From Ligula intestinalis (taxonomy: Eukaryota; Platyhelminthes; Cestoda; Diphyllobothriidea; Diphyllobothriidae): a DNA stretch of 64,000 nt. Positions within the stretch are counted from its first letter, which is position 1; every line of letters begins with the position of its first letter. The notes beneath the pieces were generated by a model. It did no database searches. It saw only the letters and a program-made list of their open reading frames with translations, and was not told where the DNA came from. Below are positions 1 through 11,998 of the stretch, piece by piece. Made by a program: the position numbers and the translations under genes. The stretch lies in the NCBI GenBank assembly GCA_036362985.1, contig JAYGXS010000003.1, positions 65,991,695 through 66,055,694 on the forward strand, given 5' to 3'.

Positions 1-44
1 TTTTTGCCGATAGAAGCGAATATGCGAATTCCAGGAAGCAGGAA

Positions 45-678
45 GATGCGATCGGTGCGACAAGAATGTTATTTTTCTGACGTTTTGGACTATGTCGAGA
101 ATCCTTAATCGACATGTGAAACATACAGAGTTTGGAGTGATAGATGCACATATTGCGTGGTATTTATACTCCGTAGCGGCCACCCGCATGCATACTGTAA
201 TTATCAACTTCTGCAACCATTGGAGCGGTTATGGCTTGACAGTTCGCTTTCGAGACAATCAACAAGCGCAACCAATTGCAGTTCCCAAACTCCGTACTGA
301 GATATTGCCTGAGCAGGAGAGTCAGTCACGTGAGAAGGGCCGGGCCTAGCAACAACTCTGACGACAGCCAACATAATTTTCGCACAATTATCAAGCTCGC
401 ATCCAACAGAGACAACGAAATCGCAGCAATTAATGACTCGAAAGCGAACTTCCAAGCCACCACCGCACCAGTTACGACCGCTAGCGTTGGTTACAGGAGG
501 TTATAATTATGGTGCACATGCGCGTGGCCGCTACGAAGGATAAATACCGCGCAATCTGTGGGTCTATCACCCCCAATTTGCTCATGTCTCACACTATTCT
601 ACGGTTACCTATCATTTAGGATTCTCGACGGAATCCGAAACGTCAGACAAATAAAATTCTCTTTCAAGCGATCGCATC
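45..678. mobile_element. Fold-back (long terminal inverted repeat) element, copy 1
   Basis: The two ends are reverse complements over roughly 200 bases. The left arm (about 45-256) begins GATGCGATCG and carries CTGACGTTTTGGA, TATTGCGTGGTATTTAT, CGTAGCGGCCAC and GTTCGCTTTCGAG. The right arm (about 435-678) carries the reverse complement of each of these blocks in the same order. By eye the arms are about 70-80% identical and an approximately 180-bp loop separates them. The outer ends run into GAAG-rich sequence. Related copies lie at 15284-15682 and 19983-20343. No transposase or long coding frame is present, so the element would be non-autonomous. It could instead be a head-to-head dimer of a shorter unit. 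The repeat relationship is read directly; the mechanism is inferred. Confidence 0.75.
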
Positions 679-3528
679 TTTGACTTCTGAGAGGATTTGT
701 TGGTCATAAATTCTTGGTGAATAAGGAGAATAACTGGTCTGAGTGGCATGTCTGAGGCAATCTGCCAGGAATTTCTTCCTCTCACAAACTTCTGCATACA
801 ATAGATCACTTTAAATGGAGAATTTTCATTGCACTCCCTCACCCTCTACTTCTGCCTGCCAAAAAATTGTCTCACTCAGTAAGCTAAGGGGGGCATTTTG
901 CCGTCACAGTAACCAGCAGCAAGCCCGAGGCGACGAGCTAAAAAAACTGTCATGCTGATTGTGGATAGGGTGGGGGGGGGGGATGGCATTGTTCGCGCAG
1001 TGTCTACCACCGGGGTGCACGTTCTCAGGTCAAATAATCGCCAGGACATCAGCAGGCTAAGAAAGCCCGGGGAAGGACTGTACAGCAAACCGACCTGACC
1101 TCGGTGTAACCCAGAGGCACTGATTAGCCGCTTTCAGTACAAGACACTGTCAAAAAAGCAAACTGCGAACAAAGTCCTCAGACATTTTTTGCGTCAGCAT
1201 AGCAAAAGCCCCACTAATGACGCTGATGAAGACTGTGACAATAAGGCGGATTTTAGAGGTCGTACCAAAGACAGACGTTTCGTTTCCAAGGCAAGTAAGT
1301 TGCCTTCATGGCTTAAATCCCTGGCTATGCTTGACGCACGGAAACCAAGAGGACAACTGTTGGCCGGCTTCGGTTTACGTCAGAAGCCACGCCTGTTAAC
1401 TTGGTCTTAAATTTGCCCGGTAAAACTGCGTGAAAAAGAATTTATATGCGGTCTAACTTTCTTACAGGGCGGTTATACGGCTGTCTTGAACATCTAAGAC
1501 TGCCTACCCTGATCATCAGTGCACCCATTAGGATGTTATTGTAAGTTTTTGTAAAATTTCACTGTCCACATTTATTTTTTCCATCTGAATTTCTCTGTAC
1601 CCTATATTTGAATTTTATAACAAATACACACACAATAGCCAACCTCGATTTTACAGGAGGTGTCATCTGTTTTCGCTGTTGCATGTTGTCGATTCTTCGT
1701 TAAATGTGGTCATCCATCTTAACCACTTAGAGCCAACATTGACAATCACATTCCTGCCGAACAAATCTGTGAATCTTCCTACGGGACAGTTTGTACATAT
1801 TACCAGAGAGGGTTTCCTTTTTGTATCCTTTTTGTATCACGATTTCCCATTGCTGTTTTCCTTTTTCCGTTTTTTACTCTAGCTATTTTTAGATTAGCCA
1901 CAACTTTTCCCAATTAATATTACGTTTTTTACTGAAAATTTAATAATTTTTGTAGTTTAAATTTTTTTTAACCAAATTATGCGTTGCTCGCATTTTTTCG
2001 CAAACGCGCAGAGTTGCCAGGATAAAGAAGGTAGTGGACAGCAATCCCGAAAGCTATACATATGAATGAAAATGGACAAACTACATCCAAATTTTACAAG
2101 ACCAAAGACATCAACCTTAATAGGTGACCTTAACCTAAATTTTGTACATTTAATTCCCTTTCTTTGCATCTCAGACTCTAAATTTTCGAGGACGGTCCGC
2201 GCTACAGTCATAATTAAGAAGAAGAAGAGGGACGCGTTGTAACTATTTCCCTCTAGATAAAATGCATACTTCATAAGCGAGGGAAGCATTCAGTTGTTGA
2301 GGGATAAAAATATGCCAGATTTGTGTACCGACGCAAGCCTGGAAGGACAAATTAATGTGTTTTAACCGAAAAAATAAAATTCAGGATATTTAACCTACAT
2401 CTAGATTTTATGATACATGATTTAAACTTGCCCAAGAAGTGGTTTCTCAATAAACTAGCAAGAAGGCCTTCGTCGAACTTCTCCCAGCATCGACTAACAT
2501 AGTTGCATATACATTCAAGTGAAGGAAGATATTGATAGGAAACATCTATACACTCCATTTCTCGGAAGGAAGACTGGTGGTTTCCAGCTAAGCATCTTCC
2601 CAACTATCTGTGTGGATTAAACTCGGACAAAATTACCTCTCAAATAGTCTTTTTTAATTCATTCTCTTCTGCATTTAATGGAAAGGGTGAAAGCAAAATT
2701 CCGTTCTTGCATTAATTTTATAGGCAACCGAATCTTGCTAGAACTTTCCACTTGGAGGTAATTTGTAAAAAAATTGTCATTATGAGCAATTTTAGTACAC
2801 CGATATGATCGATTCCGTAGGCTATACGCGCTCTTCACAACAAAAGCAACTCGAACTTCATTAGTCGCAGTGCCCCAGGGAGGCTTCCGTAAATAGAAAC
2901 GCGTAGGTTGTGAGAAATTGTTTCAGACGGTGTACTTAGCAGGTAGTCTGGATTGCACGTGGTGCTTTAAAATGAATAAGTGTCTCAAACCTTTTTCTAA
3001 AATAAAACCGTTGCTTTCTTTCAGCCAAAAAATAAAAAAATAATGCAGTTTTCCTTAAAGTATGTGCAACTAACACCCTTTTCGTCCACCACTGTCCCTC
3101 CTAGTAAATATTATTGAAGATGTAAAGCATCTAAAATAAATGAGGAACATACGCGCTACGAGGCTACTATAATGCGCCTCTGTCATATACTTCAACAAGG
3201 CCTAAGACGAGATCGGAGACCAAAAGATTAAAAATAGCAACCTAGGATACAGAGATAAATAACGAAGATGATACACCAGCACTGACTAGACTATAGTCTA
3301 CACGGTCAATATGAGACGGATTATACGCCGCCTACCTAAGTTCAGGTGCAGTATCGACGTCTTGGATATTAAAACGATTGACTTCTGAAAGAAGCGTAAA
3401 CAATGATGGAAAAAAATCAGACTCGACAACCCTGGACTTTTCTATGCCGAAAGAGAACGTAGTATGAGTCAGATTCCTCACAGTAATGCTTAGAGCCAAA
3501 GAGGCATGTGAAAGGTACCGCAACTTAC
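679..3528. other. No recognisable gene
   Basis: I see no coding region, RNA gene or repeat family that I can name. An 11-base G run lies at 972-982. The open frames here are short, lack family motifs and are consistent with chance. The 1550-2000 stretch is T-rich. Confidence 0.5.
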
Positions 3529-3765
3529 CACAGAAGTAAATGGTGCCCGTCTTTATGAGAGCCATGAGCGCGGCCTCGACAGCCTGCCGGGGTGGAGGGG
3601 AGGCTCGCATGTCGGAGAAAATGCTTGCCAGACAGGTGAGGAGACGATGCTCTGAGCAGGTGGGTTCTGTGGCACTCACCTGACAGATGACCTGGAAGAT
3701 GATCTCCTCCAGTCGCATGGAGGAGTACTGGGGCACACTATTGAGGACCAGACCACTTGCGTCAC
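3529..3765 (-). CDS. Two putative exons of an unidentified host gene
   Basis: On the minus strand, 3765-3680 encodes 28 codons after two phase bases, including VPQYSSMRLEEIIFQVICQ. It is bounded by an acceptor ATTTTTAAG and a strong donor CAG/GTGAGTG. A 96-bp candidate intron (3679-3584) ends in the pyrimidine-rich acceptor CCCTCCACCCCGGCAG. The second exon (3583-3529) encodes AVEAALMALIKTGTIYFC and ends at CTGTG/GTAAGTTG. The frame stays open across the join, and the 96-bp intron is itself open, so unspliced reading is also possible. The peptide looks like alpha-helical protein, but I cannot assign a family. Flanking exons were not found. Three good splice signals and a more balanced base composition than the surroundings are the only support. 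Confidence 0.42.
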
Positions 3766-4847
3766 CTTAAAAATACGGAAAGCAGAGATCAGGTCAAGTA
3801 AAAGGGAACGTCAGTCGAAAACGTTCAGCCGATTGACCAAGCAGATGAAGGAGAACTATCAGAGGCATCGAGAGTGCAGACAATGACAGAACACCTGCCC
3901 TTGATCCCAACAAAATTTGCCTCATGTACGTTTCCAGCAGGGAGTTTCAGATTGTTAAAGGGAACCGCAGCCTACCATGGTCTTATACCCTACCTACTGG
4001 GGGCCCGTAAATTAACACAGAGGGTGCGAACGCATTACCTTTGTTTTCCCGTTGCAGGCAAATTTTCCCCCACACTTAGGCACCTTTTTCCTTCACATAA
4101 TCATTCTTCGTTCATATATCATACAAAGATATAGGCAAAGAGCGTACCTCCAAATCGTTGATGTTGAAAAAATGCAGACGAGTTGTCTTAACAGAGGACA
4201 CTATGTGAGTAGGGAAACCAATGGAAATAGTCACAGACGTGAGACTAGAAGTTTGGGGAAGGAGCAATTAACATGATGTTTTGAGTTGACCAAATTGTGA
4301 AAAAAACTCGAGGCGAGTGGCATTTGCTTAGGTACTGTATCGTTGCAGCGTGGATCGAAAAAACAGACGGCTTTGGACCACAAACTGACACATCCAACCA
4401 GTCATCCGTGTCCTGTTTAACACGAGAATCGCTTCGTATAGGGAAACTGAGACAAACCAATGTATGCTATAACAGCTGTGGAGACAAAGACGACCAAAGT
4501 AACTAGTGAAACAAAGATCGAATTTGAAGATTTTTTAAAGAGCAGATGGTTGGAACTCCTGTGCTCTGTCACGAAGCATTTCAATTCTAGTCATTTGCGC
4601 TAGGGGTGAATCAATTTCAGTTTGGGCCTTTGCGGGACTTAAAAACCATGTTTTGAACCCATACAAAACATGCATATTTTGCGATAGCCGAGACGTTGCA
4701 GACCATATACTTATAATTACAGTAGCAGATACGCGTACACTGATCTGTTAGAGGACACACTCGTCCATCCATGTTGCCCTTAGAGCTCTCACTCGAGCAT
4801 CCACTGTGAGGCAGCTGATGATATAGGCAGAAAAACATTACCGAAAA
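3766..4847. other. No recognisable gene
   Basis: No exon continuing the 3529-3765 candidate could be recognised. The longest open frames (under 90 codons) have no motifs. Confidence 0.4.
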
Positions 4848-5015
4848 AAGACATGGGACACTAGAATGGTCATTTCTGGCTCATTAGCCGTCATCAGCTA
4901 GTGATACCCAACTCTATTGTTGCCGCTAAAATTGCTGCCACACTCGAGTTTCGAATTAGCGTCTCTCCGGTCAGAGGTAAAGGTCCTAACCATTGAGCTA
5001 CGAGCCCGCAGTCTT
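4848..5015 (-). mobile_element. tRNA-derived SINE copy
   Basis: Read on the minus strand from about 5015, it starts with a tRNA-like head. This has a box A-like GTAGCTCAATGGTTAGGA and, about 45 bases on, a box B-like AATTCGAAACTC. The body contains GAGTTGGGTAT, GCTGATGACGGCTAAT and GCCAGAAATGACCATT, then AGTGTCCCATG. The same body blocks occur in the two copies at 36150-36425. The head cannot form a convincing mature tRNA, so I call it a SINE and not a tRNA gene. Confidence 0.65.
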
Positions 5016-8000
5016 GCCGATATTATGTTTACAAACATGAGTTTTAAAGATGTTATGCAAAAAATATCCAACTGAAAAAAATAGGCAACAATGGCCCGTG
5101 GAGTGGTTACCTGCGTTAACCGATTTTATCCCGCCTGATTGGTTTATATTCGAATGTCTGATATAGGGGGTTTACAAGAATGAACTCAGAACCGAGGAGC
5201 AGTGAGAACAGGTTATCACCCGAAGGTGTAGTCTAAGTTCTACATTGCGTTCTGCAGTCTTAGTTGCAGGGAACTATTGTTTGTAAACGGAACCATGGAC
5301 ACAAACGTGTGTGCGTGTTTGCAGATGAAATTTCCGTGCGTGTACTCAACTCAGGGATGAGAATAATGTCATTTATGGGAAAAGAGGGTTGCTGATAGGT
5401 CCCCTTAAACTACGTTCATTTTAAAAACTCGCCTAGTTTTACTATTGCATAAGGCATGACCGATTTCAGTGAAGCAACAAAGAACGTGCATCACTACCAT
5501 GGCAAGAGGCCGCATACTTCGAAAACTTTCTCGTGCACAACTGCCTCATTAAAAATATGTTGTAGTTTTGCTAACAGACCTAATCAGTATTTTTTGCCAA
5601 TTTGATGCCTGTCTGAAAAAAGCGCATACCTTATTGCTGTTTCTTTAGCTTCCTTTTCCTCTATTTTTATGTTTTTTTTAGCAAAAGTGAGGAACTTTGT
5701 TCAAAGTCGTAAAATCCACGCCACACTGCGCTCTCATGGAACGAAAACAACAGCCAAATTTGCCAACCGCAAGTCTTTTCCGGTTGGTCAAACAAAGAAG
5801 GGAGGAGCTGGATCTGACAGATGAAGAAAACGCCCGCGTTTTGACTTTTTAGAAAACCGGACTTCTATTTTGATGGTTGCTTTGCGAAATTAACTTTACT
5901 CATAAAAAACCCTTTAATCGGGTTAAAGTTTCTTAATTAGCTAGTGCTCAGCGCACCTGGAGATTATAAATGTAGGCCAACTACGAGAGAGTGAGAGTTT
6001 GAGTTGAAATCGAGTCAATAAATTTGCATTGTATCGGCAAGTAAGGATATTCATGCCTTTCCTACTCTGGCTAGAATTTCGCTTGTACAGACCCATGGGA
6101 AGTGGTGACATGGCCTCAAAACCATAAACTAGCTCTCGACCTTGTACCGATTGCACCCAGAGGTACAGCCATCAGTAGAAAGGGGGAAGGGGCCAGCGAA
6201 TAAAGTTAAAATCCCTTCCCGTACTCCGCCAAGGAGGAAATAACACAAATTCATGGGCATGTCAGGCGGAAATGAACAGACTGGTAGGTTGCCGGGCCAT
6301 TCCGCAACGGACTGCAATGGCCTTCCGGCGCTGAAAACCTCTTTAGGAGTTAGAAGCAATAAGTCAGGCTGAATGATATAGCCTTGGCGGAAAGAGGTTT
6401 AAAGCCTACCTAGACTGTTCCAGTTGGAGGAAAACATTCTCCCCTTTGGGGGACGCTTATATATTGCGTGCACTTTCGGCAAAGCTGAAGTAACACACCT
6501 GGAAGTCAGTTGATCAATTTTTCTAAAATTATTTCAAAGGAAAAAGGGGGCGAAATCGTTGAGAAGCCAAAAAAACTGGCTGTCAACATAACGGACTAAG
6601 TTGTATATGTAGTTTGGCGCATGACGTGAAGGCTCGATAAGACTTTATTCAACATCCAGCCTCTCACTACAATTCCGGAAGTGGATTGCTTACGTGAGAG
6701 CGACGCCCTGACTAACCGAAGTCCTCACGAATGCGTAATGCAGCAGTGTAAAATCTTGGGAACACAAATTTGGATTTCCAGTACTTATCTGCACTTGGAG
6801 TATGACGAGAGTGGTTTGTAAACGAGAACTGCTCCGCTGATAAATCTGCAGGGGTGGACATTTCGCGGCTATTTCGTTAAATTTGACTGCATTTAATGCA
6901 AATTTTGAAATAAACGTCGGGGTCCAACCTACAAAAATGGCCATTTACACACTACTCGGGGGACAGATATTCAGCTAGCAAAAATCTCACCAATTAAAAC
7001 GCAATTAAATAGTCAGATAGTGCATTTTTGTTGCACAGGGCTCGTTTCCGACGGTAATATCTCAGGTACCAGTAAGACAGGTTTACTACTAATACTAAAA
7101 ATAATGAAAGAAGGTACTAGACTGAGACAGACTTCGAGATTGCTTGTATTTATCACGACTATAAGTATTGAATGACCTTAAGGGAGATAGTAGCTGAACC
7201 AATTAGGCGTCATGTGCAATCAGAGAGATGAACTGCCCTTCGTGCGAACATTTTCAGCCCAATGCTATCGAAGGTTTGTGCCATTTTGCGTCTAAACAAC
7301 TGCCTTAAACTCGAAGAGCGCAGGCTTGCCAAATGAAGCCTTTGGTGCTTACAGTTCAGTTCACATTTTTTAAAAAACGTAAAAGATTCAGGAGAAAAGA
7401 ATACTCATCAGGAATTGCAGAAATAATAAAAAAAGCGCCAAATGTCACTTTGTTGACAGCAGAGAGAGCAACGCCATAACATGAAAAGTCGTGCTATGCT
7501 CCATCCTCCTGCCGATGACCACCGTTACGATTGGCTATGAACAAAATACTGGATCCTAAATATGCTTGACGCCAGTGCCTGGCCTGAGTTCAAACCTTTC
7601 TTTGATCAGTCCGAAACACCGATCGTAACGCCGAAGTGAGGCGAAACGCAAACGATAGTGCGTAAACATAAAAGGCCTCAGAGTAGTACTAATTTCATGT
7701 ACTGTCCGATAAAAACGCGCTGGCAACTCAAGACAAATACAGACTGGTCCAATAAATACAAACAGGGGAAAGCGTAAGATGGCGCGAATATTACCGGCCT
7801 AACATGGGAATTGTGCAAAGACACAAGACTTGCAGGCATATTCAGTCGCGCATTCACAGTTAGGTAGCGGACATTTTTAGATGATACTTCGGGCAGAGGA
7901 CTCACGCAAGCAATGAAACATCCGTAGGAAAGGCAAGGCTAGGAAAATGGCGCATTCTGAGTACTCTACACGGAATGCTTCCGATATATTTGGAAAGGGT

Positions 8001-10534
8001 AAGGTGGGGAAACAAAATAAGCATCGTTGGCAAAATATTGACGAGGAAGGCAGAATACACCCCCGCTCTATTGATGCATCAATATGCAATTTTTTGAATA
8101 AAAATTGGATTTTTGCCAGACCCGAATAAGCGGGTCGGAACTCTCATTATCGCGAGGTCCATATAAAACATCCCAGGTCAGCGGAGTCCAAACTTAAATA
8201 AGGTTGGCAGCGTCAAGCATACAAATATGAATGTATAATCCAGGCACGTGATATCTCAAATAAAAATCGACGCATAGGATAAAGTATCAAAGGGTGTCTC
8301 CAATAAGCATACAGTCCTGCAAGTCCTGCAAACAACTTTCATGAAGAAATTTAAGTTAGCAGTTAAGCATATATTTGGACAAGATATTTTGATCAACTGA
8401 GTGGATTTGATAATAAGAAATGCTTTTGCTTGGAAAACTTCCATCTTAGTTAAAGTAAGGGAGCAAAATATGCACTAATTTTGGGTAAATCTTGAGTAAG
8501 TTTATATCGAACCAATTTCCTATGCTACAAGGTATGACAGAACCAAAGTTTTTACTAATATGCATTGTGTTTTGGAATAATTCCAGAATAAGTAAAAGAA
8601 GTGAAATAATACTGCCTTCCAGAACTGGAAAGTTTAGTGCGAAGTCGATAAAATGGAAGTGAAGCCAACTTTAAGGCATCGCATGCATTTTCAGAAACAA
8701 GTAACAATTTAAGTTTTAAAAATTACATTTGGTATTCTGTTAAGTTTTTTGTTAAAATATGCAGTCATAAGTCTGCATGACAAAATTTTTTAATCCACCG
8801 ATATATAAATATATGAACGCATAAGCGAACTTTGCCATATACGTTACCGTGAAGGTGATGTAAAGGAGGCCTTATTAAATGTAAGTCAGGTAGAGATATG
8901 CATTTTAGTAAAAAACACGTTCCGCTTATGTGTTATTAAGAAACGGAACAGACAGAAGAATAAAAAGTATTTCAAAAAATGTTCATATACGTGGCCTGTT
9001 CTTTTTGCATTCGCAACCTTATAACGGATCGTAGAATTAATCTCCTCAAGCGGAAAATAATCCGGTATAATGAGAAAAGTATGTTCTTTCATCTTCAGTC
9101 AAATTGAATCGTTTATCTTCAGATAAGTCAAAGAAATCATCAGAAGTCTCAAATTTTACCTGTGACATTATCTTGGAAACAGTTAATATACACAGAAGTT
9201 CGTTAGCTAAATATCCAATAAAAGCACTTTTTGAAGAGGTAACCTATTATGGAAATGTTTTTTTATTTATCTTAGGAATAACAATATGCGTTCTATCTAG
9301 GAGACCTTCTGTATGTTCGAAAATGCGGTTTGGTGTTTCGAAGCATTTCCACATATAACCTATGTGGCCATCTTAATAATATATGATATCAAAAACCCGT
9401 TTTTTCGGCAAATGCTGTTTAGTTATATCTTATTTTACAGGTTTTGCTGTAAACGTCGAACAGAAGCGCAATTTATCAATTTATCAACTTATCAATAAAG
9501 ACACAGAAAACGAGCGAAATTATGAGAAACTTTATTCCACGATATTCGATAAATAGTAATCCACTAATTACCACATGCAAAAAATATTTTGACGAAAGAG
9601 AAGTTCTTTTTATACAAAGAAAGCGGTCACTTTAAGTTTTATACTTAACAGAATATTTCAATTTATTGTTCTAATTTATAGCTTATTTTTACGTCTCCAC
9701 AACCGGGGGATTATCGAGAAAAGTTTATTTTTGTTTAACAAACCTTTAGTAATTCTTATAGTTCTTTTAATTACTTAATATTTTTAATGCTCCTTATTAT
9801 TATTTATAAGTTTTCGCAAATGCCTTCTCGCTGGTATGGGAGAAATAACCAAACATTTGCAAACTTAGGGGAAGTTGCTTGCAGGACTCGCAATACTGTA
9901 TATAGTCGAAACATTAGATTGTGTGGATGGACTGAAAAGTCACAAAGCCCCGGCTTTCCAATATTTGTTTATCTGGGTTCGTTGGAATTCTCTAAAAGTC
10001 GCAGTAGAATGTATCCGTGAGTCTGAGACATATTGATTCCAATCACCTATTTAGAGTCCAGAGCGAAATATACACAATGTGAGTAAGAATATTGCACTAC
10101 AGCATATAGGTGATTATCAAGTAAAACAGCGGACCAAATATGACCACATTCGTCTAATTAGTTTCAAAAACATGACTTACATGACTTAGATCTTGTGAAC
10201 ACTCAAACACCAGTACAGTGCCACATAAAAATTCAACTAGATTTGTCTTTTAAATTCCAACAAAGTACTGCATCGGTTAATGGAAGTGGTTTACTATGGC
10301 CGCTGAAACAAAAAATTTGTATTTGCGTTTAAGCGGCGTTATGCAATTTAGGATATCGGTAGAATTGGGGGGGGGGATAAAAATGGCCAGTTCATTGATA
10401 GTACAGTAACAAGGGATGTATTGGTGTCTCCTTTACCTTGGCTAGCATGCTACTTCTAATAATATAGATTCCTGGCAGTTGGTAATTTTAAGTACCCTAT
10501 ACGATATAGAAGATTCAAAAAGAACAGGAAACGT
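5016..10534. other. No recognisable gene; partly A+T-rich
   Basis: About 5.5 kb with no gene I can support. The 8200-9800 stretch is A+T-rich. A 10-base G run is at 10367-10376. Open frames of 60-85 codons are scattered on both strands without motifs or codon bias. Confidence 0.5.
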
Positions 10535-10655
10535 CCGTAATACGGGTGGCTTTGCGTTAAATTCCACGGAAATAAGATTTAGGGGCAAGATTAGGTTTGT
10601 GCTTATGGGCTGCATTAGGGCTGGTGTTAGAACACGGAAATTTAGCACGCGCACC
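10535..10655 (+). repeat. TTAGGG-cored interspersed repeat, copy T1
   Basis: The 5' box is GGTGGCTTTGCGTTAAATTC, followed by CACGGAAATAAG. A degenerate TTAGGG-like core (ATTTAGGGGC, GATTAGG, CATTAGGGC) ends at the 3' box GGAAATTTAGC. The same box-core-box order is found at 11887-11998 (minus), 16865-17085 and 26683-26815, with core length varying. Open frames crossing it are by-products of the repeat. Confidence 0.6.
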
Positions 10656-10924
10656 ACTCGCATTCCCGGCAGGTCTCTATTCCCATGCCTGCTAAACAAA
10701 CATCCGCCAGCTAGGCACGCCAGACGGGACACTGCTGCAAATTACTGACACAGGCAGGACGCAGAGCAGACGGTGAATTAATCGAGGGCCGGAGGTCTGA
10801 TAAGAGCTGGATTAACTGGCGTGTATAGCCTTCCTACTCCCGTACACTGGTCTGCACAAAGTACACCAAACTGGTCAAGGGGTTGTTTTCATCTCCTCCA
10901 AAATGTAGCGTGCCCTTACCATTA

Positions 10925-11235
10925 GGTGTGGACTCCTGTATGAGTTCCAGATATTGTGTGAGAAATCTATGTTTTGAGTTCTTAATCAGGTATGCTGCCC
11001 TCTAGGCTGCAGTCATGTGAGAGGCTTCTGCCTGCGACTGGCATCCGCACCGTGACAGGAATAACTCAACTCACCCCCCCTCCTTCATATGAGTACCGTG
11101 TCAGCAAGGTCAGTAGGTCGCAGATGACAGATTGACTACCGAATATTCAGCACAGTTGGTGATGTGATCTCACAAGTTGATTAGCAGTGCTCGGCTGACA
11201 GAGGTCGCTGACGTGCAGACACCGCGCATTTGTTT
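10925..11235 (+). repeat. Interspersed repeat family B, copy 1
   Basis: This aligns by eye along about 310 bases with 22550-22870 in the same orientation. Shared blocks include GAGTTC(C/T)AGATATT, CTGGCATCC(G/A)CACC, a CCCCCCCTCC tract, GTCAGTAGGTCGCA and GTGATGTG(A/C)TCTCAC. No coding frame or terminal structure was recognised, so the class is unknown. Confidence 0.7.
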
Positions 11236-11886
11236 TTAGCAATCTCTGCATTACAGACGTTAATTACCTAACGGACACCTGTAATGCGCACGGTACGGGG
11301 GAGAGCTGAGCATCCCTTTTCTGATATCCCGCCCGGAGAGGAACGTATGAGTAATTCCGACCAAAATATATACTAACATTCAATGTGCTGTTCGCTAAAG
11401 CCATGAGCAGCCCGTCATCATGGGGACCGATACCTCAGATCTGAACGCCGACAAAAAGGCGCTTAGATGAGATCGTATTCAAAAGAACACAACAAAGAAG
11501 AGGATGTTTCGAGAAAACCATAGGACAATAGCATGGGAACTGTTGGCAAAAGCTATCATTTGTACTGCCCCAGACACTTTGTTTCAATTCCCAAGGCGAA
11601 TAAGGTCGCAGGTAAAGGAAATTATTTTTATATCCCTTGTACGGGTATGTAAGCAAGCAAGGTTTTAAGATCGGACCAATCAGACTGCGTCCTCGAGCGA
11701 GTAGCGACTCGATTGGGTATCTGATCAGTTCATCCCTATTGGTGGACCCTATCCCGGAAACCCCGGGTGACCTCGTGCGCGCGCGCGGTCTTTGTGTGTG
11801 TGGGAGGACCGATAGCGTGGCGTGAGCGTCGCGCCCTGGCTGCATGCGCGCAAATCTATTAGGGCGGTTCCTAACAGGAACCCTCT
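11236..11886. other. No recognisable gene
   Basis: A 136-codon minus-strand open frame covers much of this interval but shows no motif. A CG-alternating tract (GTGCGCGCGCGCG) occurs near 11776. Confidence 0.4.
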
Positions 11887-11998
11887 CTCCTTACTGGAGT
11901 TGACTTTGCGATAAATTCCGCAAAGAGTACTCTCCCCTTGCCCTAACTCTTGTTCTTATCTCCATGGGATTTGATGCAAGACCGCCCATATTATGTAG
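11887..11998 (-). repeat. TTAGGG-cored interspersed repeat, copy T2
   Basis: On the minus strand it reads GGCGGTCTTGCATCAAATCC then CATGGAGATAAG, a short core with AGTTAGGGC, and the 3' box GGAATTTATCGC. It has the same order of boxes as T1 with a contracted core. Confidence 0.55.

Noticed and set aside
11435..11845. 136-codon minus-strand open frame
   Set aside because: Composition-driven, without motifs or neighbouring exons.
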